From Allacma fusca (Eukaryota; Arthropoda; Collembola; Symphypleona; Sminthuridae): 64,000 bases of DNA. Location of the stretch: the NCBI GenBank assembly GCA_947179485.1, contig OX359248.1, forward strand, positions 4,605,501 through 4,669,500, written 5' to 3'. Shown here piece after piece: positions 47,430 through 57,754 of this stretch (positions are counted from its first letter, which is position 1; each line of letters opens with the position of its first letter). The translations under genes were made by a program, and so were the position numbers. The notes beneath the pieces are model-generated. The model did no database searches. It was not told where the DNA came from and saw nothing but the letters and a program-made list of their open reading frames with translations.

Positions 47430-48010
47430 GAAAGAGTGGGTCGTCTTGGTGACAGACGGCTGCCCGTGCAATTTACGCTATGCTGTAATGCTTTATTTTT
47501 TAAAAAATAATTGCAATAATTTATTTAGCAAGCTCTTAAGCTATTTCTGGCTGGGCAAATAAAAAAAGCGCGCGTAAATTTGAAACTCAAATCCATAATG
47601 TAAAAAGATTTTTAATAATTTCGAATTTTTTTAGCATCCTTCTTTTTGTAATTGAATGAAATTTTTATAGATAATAATATAATGAAATAATATTACTTTT
47701 ATGATTTTTTAAAATATTTTTTATTAAGAATTTTAAATATTTATTCAAAAAATAAAGCGCGCGGAAATTTTAATCTCAAATTCGTATTACACCAAGACGA
47801 AGACGGCCCACTCTTTCTACTTAGTAGAGAGGATATTAATTTTACAATTTTTTTGAATAATTTTTATTAAGAATTTTTAATATTTACTCTTATTACTTTT
47901 ATTAAAATTTCTGGCTCAGCCAATAAAAAACAGCGCGCGGAAATTTGAACCTCAAATTCGTATTACACCAAGACGAAGACGACGACGGCCCACTCTTTCA
48001 ACTTAGTAGA
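47430..48010. repeat. MITE-like inverted repeats, GAAAGAGTGGG family
   Basis: GAAAGAGTGGGTCGTCTTGG near 47440 is inverted at about 47790-47820 (caccaagacgaagacggccc) and again at 47965-48003. 'agcgcgcggaaattt' accompanies each right copy. So one left end and two tandem right ends of a small inverted-repeat element are present. The last copy ends just before the BEL/Pao LTR candidate. Confidence 0.6.
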
Positions 48011-48011
48011 T

Positions 48012-48181
48012 TGTTGTAAAATGGACTTAGCTCGTACGACTCGTAAGGTAGGAATTACCCTTTGAAAAGACAGTCAAAACCAATTTTTAATAGCAAGATG
48101 TTTTATTTTCCGTGAAAACCGAAATCTTTTCAAAGGGGAATTCGTATCTTTAGTCGTACGAGCTAAGTCCATTTTACAACA
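48012..48181 (+). repeat. Candidate BEL/Pao 5' LTR (170 bp, palindromic ends)
   Basis: Starts TGTTGTAAAATGG and ends CCATTTTACAACA; the outer ~29 bases at each side are perfect inverted repeats (GGACTTAGCTCGTACGACT). It directly precedes a primer-binding-like 'tttggcgaccctgacagg', as a BEL/Pao 5' LTR should. The start resembles the 3' LTR start at 54221 (TGTTAGAAATGTACTTA) but is not identical. It could instead be a palindromic MITE sitting exactly at this boundary. Confidence 0.5.
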
Positions 48182-48183
48182 TT

Positions 48184-48201
48184 TGGCGACCCTGACAGGA
48201 C
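48184..48201 (+). promoter_or_regulatory. BEL/Pao primer binding site
   Basis: GGCGACCCTGACAGGAC immediately follows the LTR candidate. Many BEL/Pao elements have TGGCGACC at this position. The priming tRNA was not identified. Confidence 0.5.
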
Positions 48202-48202
48202 T

Positions 48203-51200
48203 GTGGCTGAGAAGTGCACAATTGACCGAAGAAGATGGAAGATTTGCGAAGACAGCGAGCTCCGATTCGAAGAGGTTTCAGTAAGGCTGTCAAGACTCGA
48301 AGAGGAATTGCAGAACGAGCACAAGACCAGGATATCAGTTCAGCAGATGTACAACCGAGCAATCTATCAGCGTGATCAGTTGAACAATTTGGATCGAAAA
48401 ATGGATCTGGCGTTGCTGGAAGCTCAAGCCTCAGAAGAAGAGATGACTGAAGAGTATGATGCTGTGACTGAATTTGTAAATCGGTTTTCGGATGTAGATG
48501 TCCGGGTGCGTGAATATTTTGATCTGCTAGCATGTGGAACTGAGTATGATGTTCAATCTAGTCAGAGAAACTGTACTCAGAAGAATCAGTACCGATTACC
48601 GAAGCTGGAATTTAAGAAATTCAGCGGTGAAGCAAAGGACTGGCTGGGATTTTGGAGCCAATTTAGGCAGATAGACAATAACGTATCACTGGCTCCTGAG
48701 GACAAGTTCCAGTACTTGATTCAAAGTACTGTCGAAGGGTCTAAGGCTAGGGATGTAGTCGAAAGTTTTCCACCGTCATCAGAAAATTATCCGAAGGTTA
48801 TTACCTATTTCAAAGAGCGATTTGGTAAGAAAGAAATTCTACTCGAGGTTTATGTGCGTGAGTTGTTGAAATTGGTTTTGAAAAATGCCATGCATGCAAA
48901 TGACAATTCTTCTATATCTACATTATATGACAGACTTGAAACTCTTGTGCTCTTGATACATTGGGTGTAACCAGTGATAAGTTCGCTGCAATGTTGTATC
49001 CATTAGTGGAATCCTGTTTGCCGGAAGATGTTCTTCGTGCCTGGGAGAGAAATAGAGGTCAAGAATATGATCATCCTGAAACGAAGAAAGATCGACTGTC
49101 CCTGCTTATGGAATTCTTAAAGCGGGAGGTGGACGGCGAAGTCAGGATCTCGATGGATCGAACCGGTTTTGGAGTTGACAGTACGGACATGAAGCGAATC
49201 AACCCAAAATATAAGCAGAAAGCTGCCGACGAAATTCCCACAGCTACGGAACTTTTTAGTGGACAGCAAACGTTTCCTAAGCTTGCATGTATATTTTGCG
49301 GCAAAGTTCACCCGAGCCAAGACTGTTTCAAGGCGCCAAAGCTAAGTCTCGACGAGAAGCGAAAAATGATGCAAGATAAAAAGGCGTGTTTTGTTTGTTT
49401 AAAACCTGGGCACATTTCCAAAAAATGTAGAGCAAATGTTCGTTGTCCCGTCTGTGAGAAAAAAAAACATTATGTAGCTCTGTGTCCCGATATACCGAAA
49501 AACAAGATTGAAGGTGAGAAAAAACCAATTGTGGATGGAACAGTATCTATGTTATCTAACCCGAGTTGTTCTAGTACAGTTATGCTTCAGACTTTACTTG
49601 TGAGGGTAAAAGGTTCTCACAGACATTGCATTGTACGGGCTCTTATGGACACGGGATCTCAAAAATCTTACTTGAGTAAACGGGCTGCACATGTTTTGGG
49701 AGTCAAACCTGAAGGTGCAATTGAAATTTTAATTTGTTTAGTGGCGAGAGTACTCAGGCTAAGAGGCACCATGTTCTGAAAACTGACGTTGAAAGCCTGG
49801 ATAATAGTTATCGTTGCTCAATGTCGGTCCTAGATCAATCAGTTATATGTGGAGGAATTCCTCGAGTCGATAAATCGGTTCTGAGGGAACTAGCACTAGT
49901 AGGAGTTAAATTATCTGATCACGGACCGGGTTATAGCTCCTTATTGAGTGATTACCTTGCGGAACCGTACTCGAACTCGTACTCGAAATCGACGCATCGA
50001 GTATGGACTCCAATCCAAGGTACTCGTACTCGCCACATATACGAGTACTCAGGAAAATACTTGAAATAAGCGACCGAGTTCCAGTTCAGAACCCGAACTG
50101 GTTTCATACTCGCGAGTACGGAACTGTAAATACCGAAATCCCGTACTCGTACTCGTGCCGTGACTCGAGTCTTCATACTCGAGTATTTAATAATAACAAG
50201 ACCACAATTGAAAAATGATTTTTTTAGATTCATTTAATTTCTCACAAATAATTCCCAAACTTTTTTTAATTGAACATGCAGTGCCTTCGTCTCTTTACTG
50301 GAAATTCAAAAGTTTGCAACACTTGTGTGCGCGTGTATGCGTACTCGTATATTGAGCATGTGGTACTCGAACTCGAACTCGATAACCCTTATGAGTATTT
50401 TTATTGGACTCGTACTCGTTTGATACTCGTACTCGTAAGTATGTGAAACTTACCCGTGAAGTTACCCGTACTCGAAACCCATTTCAAGTATCGAGTATTC
50501 ACAAAAAATTGACCGTACTCGACTCGAACTCGTACTCGATACTCGCCGCTATACTCGAACTCGATAAGGAGCTATAGACCGGGTCAACCCGATATAAATC
50601 TACTGTTAGGAGCGGATGTAGCGGGGAAGTTACTGACTGGGAAAATTCATCAGACACGAGCCGGTCCAACTGCTGTGGAAACGAGATTGGGATGGACCGT
50701 AATGGGAAGTCTGTTGTCAAATATGCATATGTCAGATTCTTCAGCCTTAGTAAGCTCTATGTTGTCAACTGACGCGGAAATTTCAGATCTCTGGAACTTG
50801 GATGCGATTGGTATTATGGACATGGCAATGACTCAATCAAGGCAGGACTTGGAGCAAGCGGTTATGGAATATTTCCAGAAGAGTACAACCAGGCTTCCAG
50901 CCGGTCGGTTTGAGGTATCATTACCATGGATAGAAGGTCACCCGGCATTGCCGTCACACGAGGACACGTCGCTGCGGAGATTGGTGAGTGCTACAAGAAA
51001 ACTAGAAAGCTTTGGACATTTTGACGATTATCAGAAAGTATTTGATGACTGGCTGGTTAATGGTATAATTGAGGAAGTGCCAAAGCACGAAACAGACAAT
51101 TCCGGGCATTATTTACCGCATCGAGCCGTTATCAAGGAAAGCAGCGAGACCGCCAAGATTCGGCCTGTATTTGATGCTCCCGCTAAAATGAAAGGGGGGA

Positions 51201-54123
51201 CTTCATTAAATGATTGTCTGGAGAAGGGTCGGAACTTGTTAGAGTTGATCCCGAAAATTATTCTGGGTTTCCGCCTAAACCAGATTGGACTCACATCTGA
51301 CGTGGAGAAAGCTTTTCTTCAAATTAGTGTGAAACGGGAAGAAAGAGATTTCTTGCGGTTCCTATGGTGGGAGAAAGGGACGAAAATTGTCAAGAAATAC
51401 CGACACTGTCGTGTAGTATTCAGAGTTTCCTCAAGTCCATTTCTTCTGGCTGCTTCTTTAAAGATCCTTTTGGAAAATGTCCCGGAAGATTTGGTAGATT
51501 TTGCCAAACATTTGCTAAAATCTCCCTATGTGGACAATTGCGTAACATCTTTAACAAGTATGTCTGAGGTTCAACATTTTATACGTAAGGCTATGCATAT
51601 GATGAGCGCAGCCAAATTTAATCTACGTGGATGGCTATGGAATGATGATACACAGCCTGAGAAAACTATCCCGGTACTTGGTTTACTATGGAACGTTAAG
51701 AAGGATGTGATTAGTCTCGATCTGAGAGACATTTCTGCAGATGATATGGAAAGAACGACGAAAAGAAAGGTTTTGTCATTCGCTCATAAGCTGTTTGATC
51801 CCATTGGTTTCAGTAGTCCCGTTGCACTGTATCCGAAGATTCTCTTACAAGAGGCTTGGAAGTTGAAAATCGGTTGGGACACTGCTTTACCCGAAGAATT
51901 ATCCACAACGTTTTCACATTGGAGATCGGAACTGTTGCTATTGAAGGAAGTCAGTATTCCTAGGTGGGTTTTTGAGAGAGCTTCGGACAAAAATGGTTGG
52001 TCTTTACACACATTCACGGATGCAAGTAAGCATGCTTATGCTGCGGCAGTGTTCATTCGAGCTGAAAGTGAAATTGGAGTGTCGGTTCAACTACTCCAAG
52101 CTAAATCTAGAGTGTCCCCTGTTAAGCAAGTAACTATTCCAAGGTTAGAGCTTTTGGGATGCTGCATTGGAGCACGTCTAACTAACAGCGTTAAAAGCGA
52201 TTTGGATTTTCCCGACGTACCGTGCTTTTACTGGACTGACTCGAGTAATGCTCTTTACTGGATTCAACGGCATGACAACTGGTCTACTTTCGTTGGGAAC
52301 AGGGTCCAGGAGATCCGGGAACTGACTAACACTGAGAGTTGGAGGCATATTCAAGGCACACTTAATCCGGCCGATTTACCTTCTCGGGGCTGTTCAGCAA
52401 AACAGCTATTGAAATCTAAATGGTGGGAGGGACCGGAGTGGTTACGCAAACCACCTGCGTTGTGGCCAAGATCCGAAGTGATGGAGCAACAAGAAGTAAT
52501 TGGTGCTGAAAGGAAAAAACCCGTGGCCTCTTATTTGGTTATAAAAGCAGAAGTTCCCTGGTATGCAAGATATTTTAGCAAATACACCAAATTTGTAAGA
52601 ATGCTGGCATGGATCCATCGGTACAGGCACAACTGTGCGAAAAAGACTGAAAGACAGGTGGGAGATTTAAGTAATCATGAGTTGGCAAGAGGTGAACTGT
52701 GGCTGGTGAGACTGGTACAAGCTGACGAGTTTTCTGATTGTAAGTCCCCATCTTTTAGTATTCTGAAGCAGCTCAAGGCGAACCAGGATGGAAATGGTAT
52801 ATGGAGAGTCCAGACCAGAATCTTTATGCGAAGAGATACTAATCTGTTTCGAAGTCCGATGCTGCTACCATCAACTAACAAAATAGTACATCTGTTGATT
52901 CAGAAAATTCACGAGAAATTAAGCCATGGTGGAATTCAAGTTCATGAGTACCATCCGAGAAAGGTTCTGGTTGCCACGAGCTATGAAAACTATCAAAGAG
53001 GTTATCCAGAAGTGCAAGAAGTGTCTACGATTTTCTGCTAGCGTTAGAGTTAGAAGCCATTCCAGCACCATTGCCTACCGATCGGGTGAGAGGTGCGACT
53101 GTCTTTGAAGTTGTGGGAATTGATCTAGCGGGACCACTATATTTGAAGGATCGACCAAAAGCTTGGGTAGTCCTATATACTTGTGCAGTCTATAGAGCTG
53201 TGCATTTCGAATTGGTATCGTCCTTATCCACAGAAAGCTTTCTGCAAAGTCTCCGGCGGTTTATCAGTCGACGAGGTAGACCTTGTACTATTTATTCTGA
53301 CAATGGAACCAATTTTATTGGTACTGCAAACTTATGGAAGAACGTGGATTGGGAAAGAATTAGGAAGTCGGAATATGGGAGTTCACATGTTATACAGCCA
53401 ATCACCTGGGTCTTCAACCCTCCAAGTGCTCCCTGGTGGGGAGGATGGTGCGAGCGTATTGTCCGGATACTCAAACAGGTCTTACGAAAGGTTCTCGGGC
53501 GGGCCTGCTTAGATTTCGAAGAAATGATGACTGTACTTTGTGACTCAGAAGCTGTCGTCAATTCTCGTCCTTTAACTTACATTTCTGATGATATAGATGA
53601 TTTCATACCGTTGACCCCTTCGATGTTCTTGCAGGAGATTCGAGAGGTTGGGATACCTGACGTGGATAGTATAGATGCCGAGACTCTGAATAAGAGGGTC
53701 AAATATCGTCAGAAGGTCCGTCACTATTTTCGAGTGAGGTTTCGGAGTGAGTATTTGGGTATGCTAATGCCTATAAAGAAAATAAGAGGAGTTGATGAAG
53801 CAATAAAGCCCGGTGATGTAGTCCTCGTAGGAAGCGACAATTCAAAGCGAGTGAATTGGCCCATGGCGAGAGTATTGGAAATATTTCCACGAAAGGACGG
53901 TGTCATCCGAGTAGCGAAGGTAAAAACTCTGACAGGAGAAATCGTTCGACTCATTCAAAGACTTTACCCTTTTGAAGTAAGTAAGGACGAACAGGAAATC
54001 TTGGTAGCTGAACCGGAGCTTGACAAGGAATTGCCTTCTGGATTGGAATCGGATGATGTTACTCCTCCGGTGAAGATGAGTCGTTTTGGCAGGAAAATCA
54101 AACCACCAAAAAGAATTTGTTAA
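48203..54123 (+). pseudogene. BEL/Pao gag-pol, multiple frameshifts
   Basis: 48203-48970: coiled-coil N-terminus and a DUF1759 gag region (LPKLEFKKFSGEAKDW). A frame change near 48945 leads to 48961-49779 with zinc knuckles (CIFCGKVHPSQDC, CFVCLKPGHISKKC) and the protease motif LMDTGSQKSYLS. A second frame change near 49735 precedes the MITE. 50675-53041: RT with the active-site variant YVDN at about 51529 in place of YVDD, then RNase H (TDASKHAYAAAVF). The integrase zinc finger crosses frame changes near 52940 and 53050. 53071-54123: integrase core (GIDLAGPL, YSDNGTNFIG, GGWCERIV) and DUF5641. Four frame breaks plus the MITE make this a pseudogene. Confidence 0.88.
49932..50576. mobile_element. 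hAT MITE T, copy 2 (645 bp, ACTCGT arrays)
   Basis: Ends TATAGCTCCTTAT / ATAAGGAGCTATA within the exact 8-bp duplication gaccgggt (49924-49931, 50577-50584). Same length as copy 1 at 30240-30884 and nearly identical to it except a short internal segment near 50215-50280. It sits within the pol reading frame; removing it plus one duplication copy restores the local frame, which proves the insertion boundaries. Confidence 0.96.
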
Positions 54124-54220
54124 AGTTCAGTAGTAATAGCATATTCCTAACTTATGTAAATGTGTATTATAATTTTGAATTGCCTTATCAGTTTAATTGG
54201 CAAGTCAAAAGGTGGGAGAG

Positions 54221-54243
54221 TGTTAGAAATGTACTTATGTATG
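54221..54243 (+). repeat. Start of BEL/Pao 3' LTR, truncated
   Basis: TGTTAGAAATGTACTTATG follows the purine tract and is interrupted after 23 bases by the element beginning CAGAGGTGTGG. No LTR remainder is recognisable beyond 57597. Confidence 0.55.
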
Positions 54244-54619
54244 CAGAGGTGTGGAAAATACATGAAATTTATTTTTGAAATACAAAATACAAATACATTT
54301 TCAGAAAAGCTAAAATACAAATGTAAATTACAAATACCAGGTGTAACCAAGGCTATAGATAGTAACAGGTTCGGCCAAATCGTACGTAAGAATGAATAGG
54401 GCGGAGAGGTGGACAAATTTAGGGGGCTGTGACGTCAGTAAAAGTGATCTCAGCGCGCACTCAACTTGTCTTTAGTTGACAATCTGTATAGCAGCAAATA
54501 AAATTATTTATTGTGAACTTTATTTGTGCAATAGCGGAATGTTAAAACACTAAAAAAATTTAACAGAGTTCAAGTCACAAACAGAGCCACAAGTTCCCTA
54601 AAAATTCTCAATTAGCTAA

Positions 54620-54800
54620 GGTTTGGGTTGGTTAGTGTAAGAGGAAAGAAAATGTAAATTGTGTAACAACTAGGATTTGTTCAGATCATTTCAGTGAAAG
54701 TGTTGTCTGTGATTTGAAAATTGAATTTTTGGACTTGACACCTAAAAAATATTAAAACGAACGGCCGTTTCCAATTTGTTTCCATTCAGAACTCAACCAG
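54620..54800 (+). pseudogene. THAP zinc-finger remnant
   Basis: The plus strand reads TRICSDHFSESV around 54672-54707, the conserved second half of a THAP domain (…ICSxHF…). After a one-base frame change near 54751 it continues with KRTAVSNLFPF, matching the closing AVPxxF box. A Trp lies at the expected distance upstream. The first C-x-C half is not clear. P-element transposases begin with THAP, which agrees with the termini of the host element. Confidence 0.65.
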
Positions 54801-54916
54801 TTTCATTAATTCGAAGTAACTGTCTACATAAAAAAGAATTTGGGGATTAAATTAACAACTTATTGTAAAGCATAACAAATTCAAGGCCGATCAAAATGAG
54901 CTTATGAAGCAACTTC

Positions 54917-55622
54917 GGTTGGATTTGACCACGGAGGGCGCAAGTTAAATTCATAAGTGGCCTCCCTGATTTAATTCCATATGTGGCCTCCCTGTAATTA
55001 ATTCCTTAAGTGGCCTCCCTGTAGTTAAGTCTATAAGTGGCCTCCCTGTAATTAATTCCTTAAGTGGCCTCCCTGTAGTTAAGTCTATAAGTGGCCTCCC
55101 TGTAGTTAATTCCATAAGTGGCCTCCGTGATTAAATTCCATAAGTGGCCTCCTTGTAGGAAATTCCTTAAGTGACCTCTGTGTAGCAAATTCCTTAAGTA
55201 ACCTCTGTGTAGCAAATTCCTTAAGTGACCTCTGTGTAGCAAATTCCATAAGATATGTAACTCCCTCCCAATGAACGTCTTTAGTAAATTACAATGTTCC
55301 CCTTCAATGTCAAGTTCGTATGCTACGTCCTTGTATTAAACTTAAGAAATTTGCTACAAAGAGGTCACTTAAGGAATTTGCTACAAAGAGGTCACTTAAG
55401 GAATTTGCTACAAAGAGGTCACTTAAGGAATTTGCTACAAAGAGGTCACTTAAGGAATTTCCTACATGGAGGCCACTTATAGACTTAACTACAGGGAGGC
55501 CACTTAAGGAATTAATTACAGGGAGGCCACATATGGAATTAAATCAGGGAGGCCACATATGGAATTAAATCAGGGAGGCCACTTATGAATTTAACTTGCG
55601 CCCTCCGTGGTCAAATCCAACC
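54917..55622. mobile_element. MULE/foldback element with GTGGCCTCCCT arrays
   Basis: Ends GGTTGGATTTGACCACGGAG / CTCCGTGGTCAAATCCAACC lie in an exact 9-bp duplication agcaacttc (54908-54916, 55623-55631). About ten units of 'ataagtggcctccctgtagt' on the left face inverse units 'acagggaggccacttaagga' on the right, with an 'aagaggtcacttaaggaatt' block in the middle. The 9-bp duplication, GG start and inverted arrays parallel the element at 31834. No protein is encoded; open frames in the arrays are incidental. Confidence 0.85.
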
Positions 55623-55631
55623 AGCAACTTC

Positions 55632-56347
55632 AATCAATTATTTCAAAACAGGAGTGAATTCGTGAAGATTATTTGTATGATTCTAAAGTTCTAAGTCTAC
55701 AACCGGCATTATGTAAACACAAACCACTTAAAATATCTCGTTTCCCCGCCCAAGCAAAATTAATTAGTATTCACAAAAGAGTCAACTGGAGCACAGAGGA
55801 TATTTCAGACATTGACAATCAACAGCGTAAGTACTAAAGCCTATGATGTGACCAAGGAATCTTTACAAATTCCACTACAATAATACAGCTTTATGAAGAC
55901 GAACGAGCAAGTTGACTTTTGACGAAGAGGTGTTTACTGAACTTCCCGTTTTGAATTTGATTAATAAATAATAAGGGATTTGGTGTTTACATGAAGTTTC
56001 ACTCGGTGCCGTTATTAAATTTAAAGGCATTGATGGAAACAGCAAGATTCAAAGCTTACAGAAACAACAAGAAACGCAATGCTTCTGATGATCCTCAATG
56101 TCAGCTGGGGTTTTTAATCTGAACTAATTCCCTGTTAAAATGCAGAAGTCACAGGTTAATTTTGTGAAAAGGAAACAATTTGTTAAAAGCTCTGTTGTTT
56201 GGGTGGGTTAATTTTAAATTTAATTGTAATGCTTGAAAAGAATTAAAAATGTTATTCAAACTATTATGCGAATTGTTTACATTGACTTGTATAGTATGTG
56301 TAGTATGCAATAACTTTTGATGACGTCACAGCGAGGGGTTTGTTTCA
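55632..56347. other. Interior of the P-like element
   Basis: Non-coding by eye between the foldback insertion and the right inverted repeat. Short peptide-like stretches occur but nothing I can assign. Confidence 0.35.
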
Positions 56348-57016
56348 GCATACGCTTTGGCCGAACCTGTTACTATCTATAGCCTTGGGTGTAACTTAGT
56401 TAAGATACAAAATAAAATGCAAATATCCAGAGTCATTTGGGCAAGATACAAAATAAAATACTTTGTTTCCAACTAAAAGAGAAAATATGAAATAAAAATA
56501 CCGTATTTGAAATACATATTGAAAATACTCTCAAAATCTCGAAGTACATATCTGAGATGTATCTAAAGTTTATTTTCTCAAAGTATTTTGTTTAATTCGG
56601 CCAATTAATACGACATTTAAAAATGAATCAACTTAATTAAGGTAACTGCATGTTATTAGACTTTAGAGTTGTGCATTTGTGTGTATCAAAGTAAATTAAC
56701 ATGGCCGTAGATACAGAATATTTTTCCTTTAAACAAATAACCTTATAACTCCTGGCTAATGTATTTATATTCGCGTCACTAATTTAGCTAGCTTTACAGA
56801 TCTCAGATACATTGAATTTTATTTATTTATTTATAAAATAATTTCTTCAAACCCGTCAAACGAGTTTCAAAAACTGGTTTAAAAATGTTTTAAATTACTG
56901 ATTTTAATAATTTAAAACTGGATTACGTGATACCATGATAGAAACAAACTGTTTCCACAAAAGGCTTATATCTGGCGACCACTAACAGTTGATACTTAAG
57001 ACCAGAAACCTTGTTA

Positions 57017-57063
57017 GCTGCAGACACCGGTGTTTCGTCCTATTTGGGACTCGTCAGTACAGC
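57017..57063 (-). ncRNA. Type I hammerhead ribozyme
   Basis: On the minus strand all hammerhead core parts occur in order. Stem I 5' side GCTGTA (57063-57058) is followed by CTGACGA (57057-57051). Stem II GTCC/GGAC has a CAAATA loop (57050-57037), then GAAA (57036-57033). Stem III is CACC/GGTG with no loop (57032-57025), then TC, and stem I 3' side TGCAGC (57022-57017). All six stem I pairs form, one as G-U. Predicted cleavage is after C at 57023. A loop-less 4-bp stem III is known from small animal type I hammerheads of retrozymes and Penelope-like elements, which act as dimers. Its present host is the AAATAC-array element; a retrozyme relic is possible. Confidence 0.88.
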
Positions 57064-57754
57064 GCAAACAGAAAAAAATGACTAGCGACTGACTTCGTGA
57101 ACCGTCAGTGGCAGAATGAAGATTGACGTAGAAAATAAAAATATTATTTTCTCAACTTCAATTGCTGCTCGAAATAATTCAATGTTTGTTTTTTGGAAAA
57201 GAGATGGTTACATCTCAATATCCATGGTGCTCAACGGAGCAGCTATTTACAAAACTTGAATTCCGACCAGTACTGCTTTTACATTTAAAATATTTACTTG
57301 AGTATGTTTTAGAGACGACCTTACAATTGCCAGAGTCGTGTATTTTAAAACTATATTTTGTAATTATTTGAAATACTGCCTGGGTAAATTTTAGAAAATA
57401 AATAAATAAAAAATACTATCACGTTCGTAATCTTCAAAATATGAAATATAAAATACAGTAGACATGTTGGTGCTGACAAAATACGAAATACAAAATTCCT
57501 TAAACAATTTACGACCAGAAAAATACCAAATACGAAATACTACATGTATTTCAAATACTATTTCAAATACAATATTTCAAAATATTCCACACCTCTGGAG
57601 GGGCATCAACTCTGGCCACACATAATCCTAAGAATTTTGCAATTGAAATAACCCTAGCTTTTAAAACATTTCATTAAATTAGGCGAAAAATATAAGATTA
57701 GAGCAAAATTGATAGAACAATTGTTTTGGGTCTAGTAATTGTAAATATTTACTA

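Larger units (their letters stand above)
48012..54243 (+). mobile_element. BEL/Pao LTR retrotransposon, frameshifted and interrupted
   Basis: Contains gag, protease, RT, RNase H and integrase coding in the usual BEL/Pao order, a 5' LTR candidate, a purine tract (aaaaggtgggagag, 54207-54220) and the beginning of the 3' LTR (54221-54243). The 3' LTR is cut by the array-ended element that starts at 54244. A 645-bp hAT MITE lies at 49932-50576. It is not capable of autonomous movement as seen. Confidence 0.85.
54348..56387 (+). mobile_element. P-element-like transposon with THAP relic
   Basis: Inverted repeats of about 32 bp start CAAGGCTATAGATAGTAACA and end TGTTACTATCTATAGCCTTG, identical in both arms, within an exact 8-bp duplication ggtgtaac (54340-54347, 56388-56395). 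Repeats of about 31 bp and an 8-bp duplication are what P elements show, and a THAP relic lies inside. A foldback element (54917-55622) is inserted. The interior lacks the rest of a P transposase, so it is non-autonomous. Confidence 0.75.
54244..57597. mobile_element. hAT-type element with AAATAC arrays
   Basis: Ends CAGAGGTGTGGAAAATA / TATTCCACACCTCTG are typical hAT-style termini. AAATACAAA / GAAATACAAAATAC arrays lie at 54255-54340 and 56400-56540 as well as 57435-57585, same strand throughout. The flanking 8-mers (tatgtatg, gaggggca) do not match, so one flank was lost or the ends come from different copies. It contains a P-like element and a hammerhead ribozyme. No hAT transposase seen. 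Confidence 0.7.

Noticed and set aside
55060..55568. Open frames with RNLLHRGHL repeats on both strands
   Set aside because: Translation of the GTGGCCTCCCT inverted arrays; both strands open for the same trivial reason.
54244..57597. Target duplication for the AAATAC-array element
   Set aside because: Flanking 8-mers tatgtatg and gaggggca do not match under any one-base shift I tried, so no duplication is claimed.
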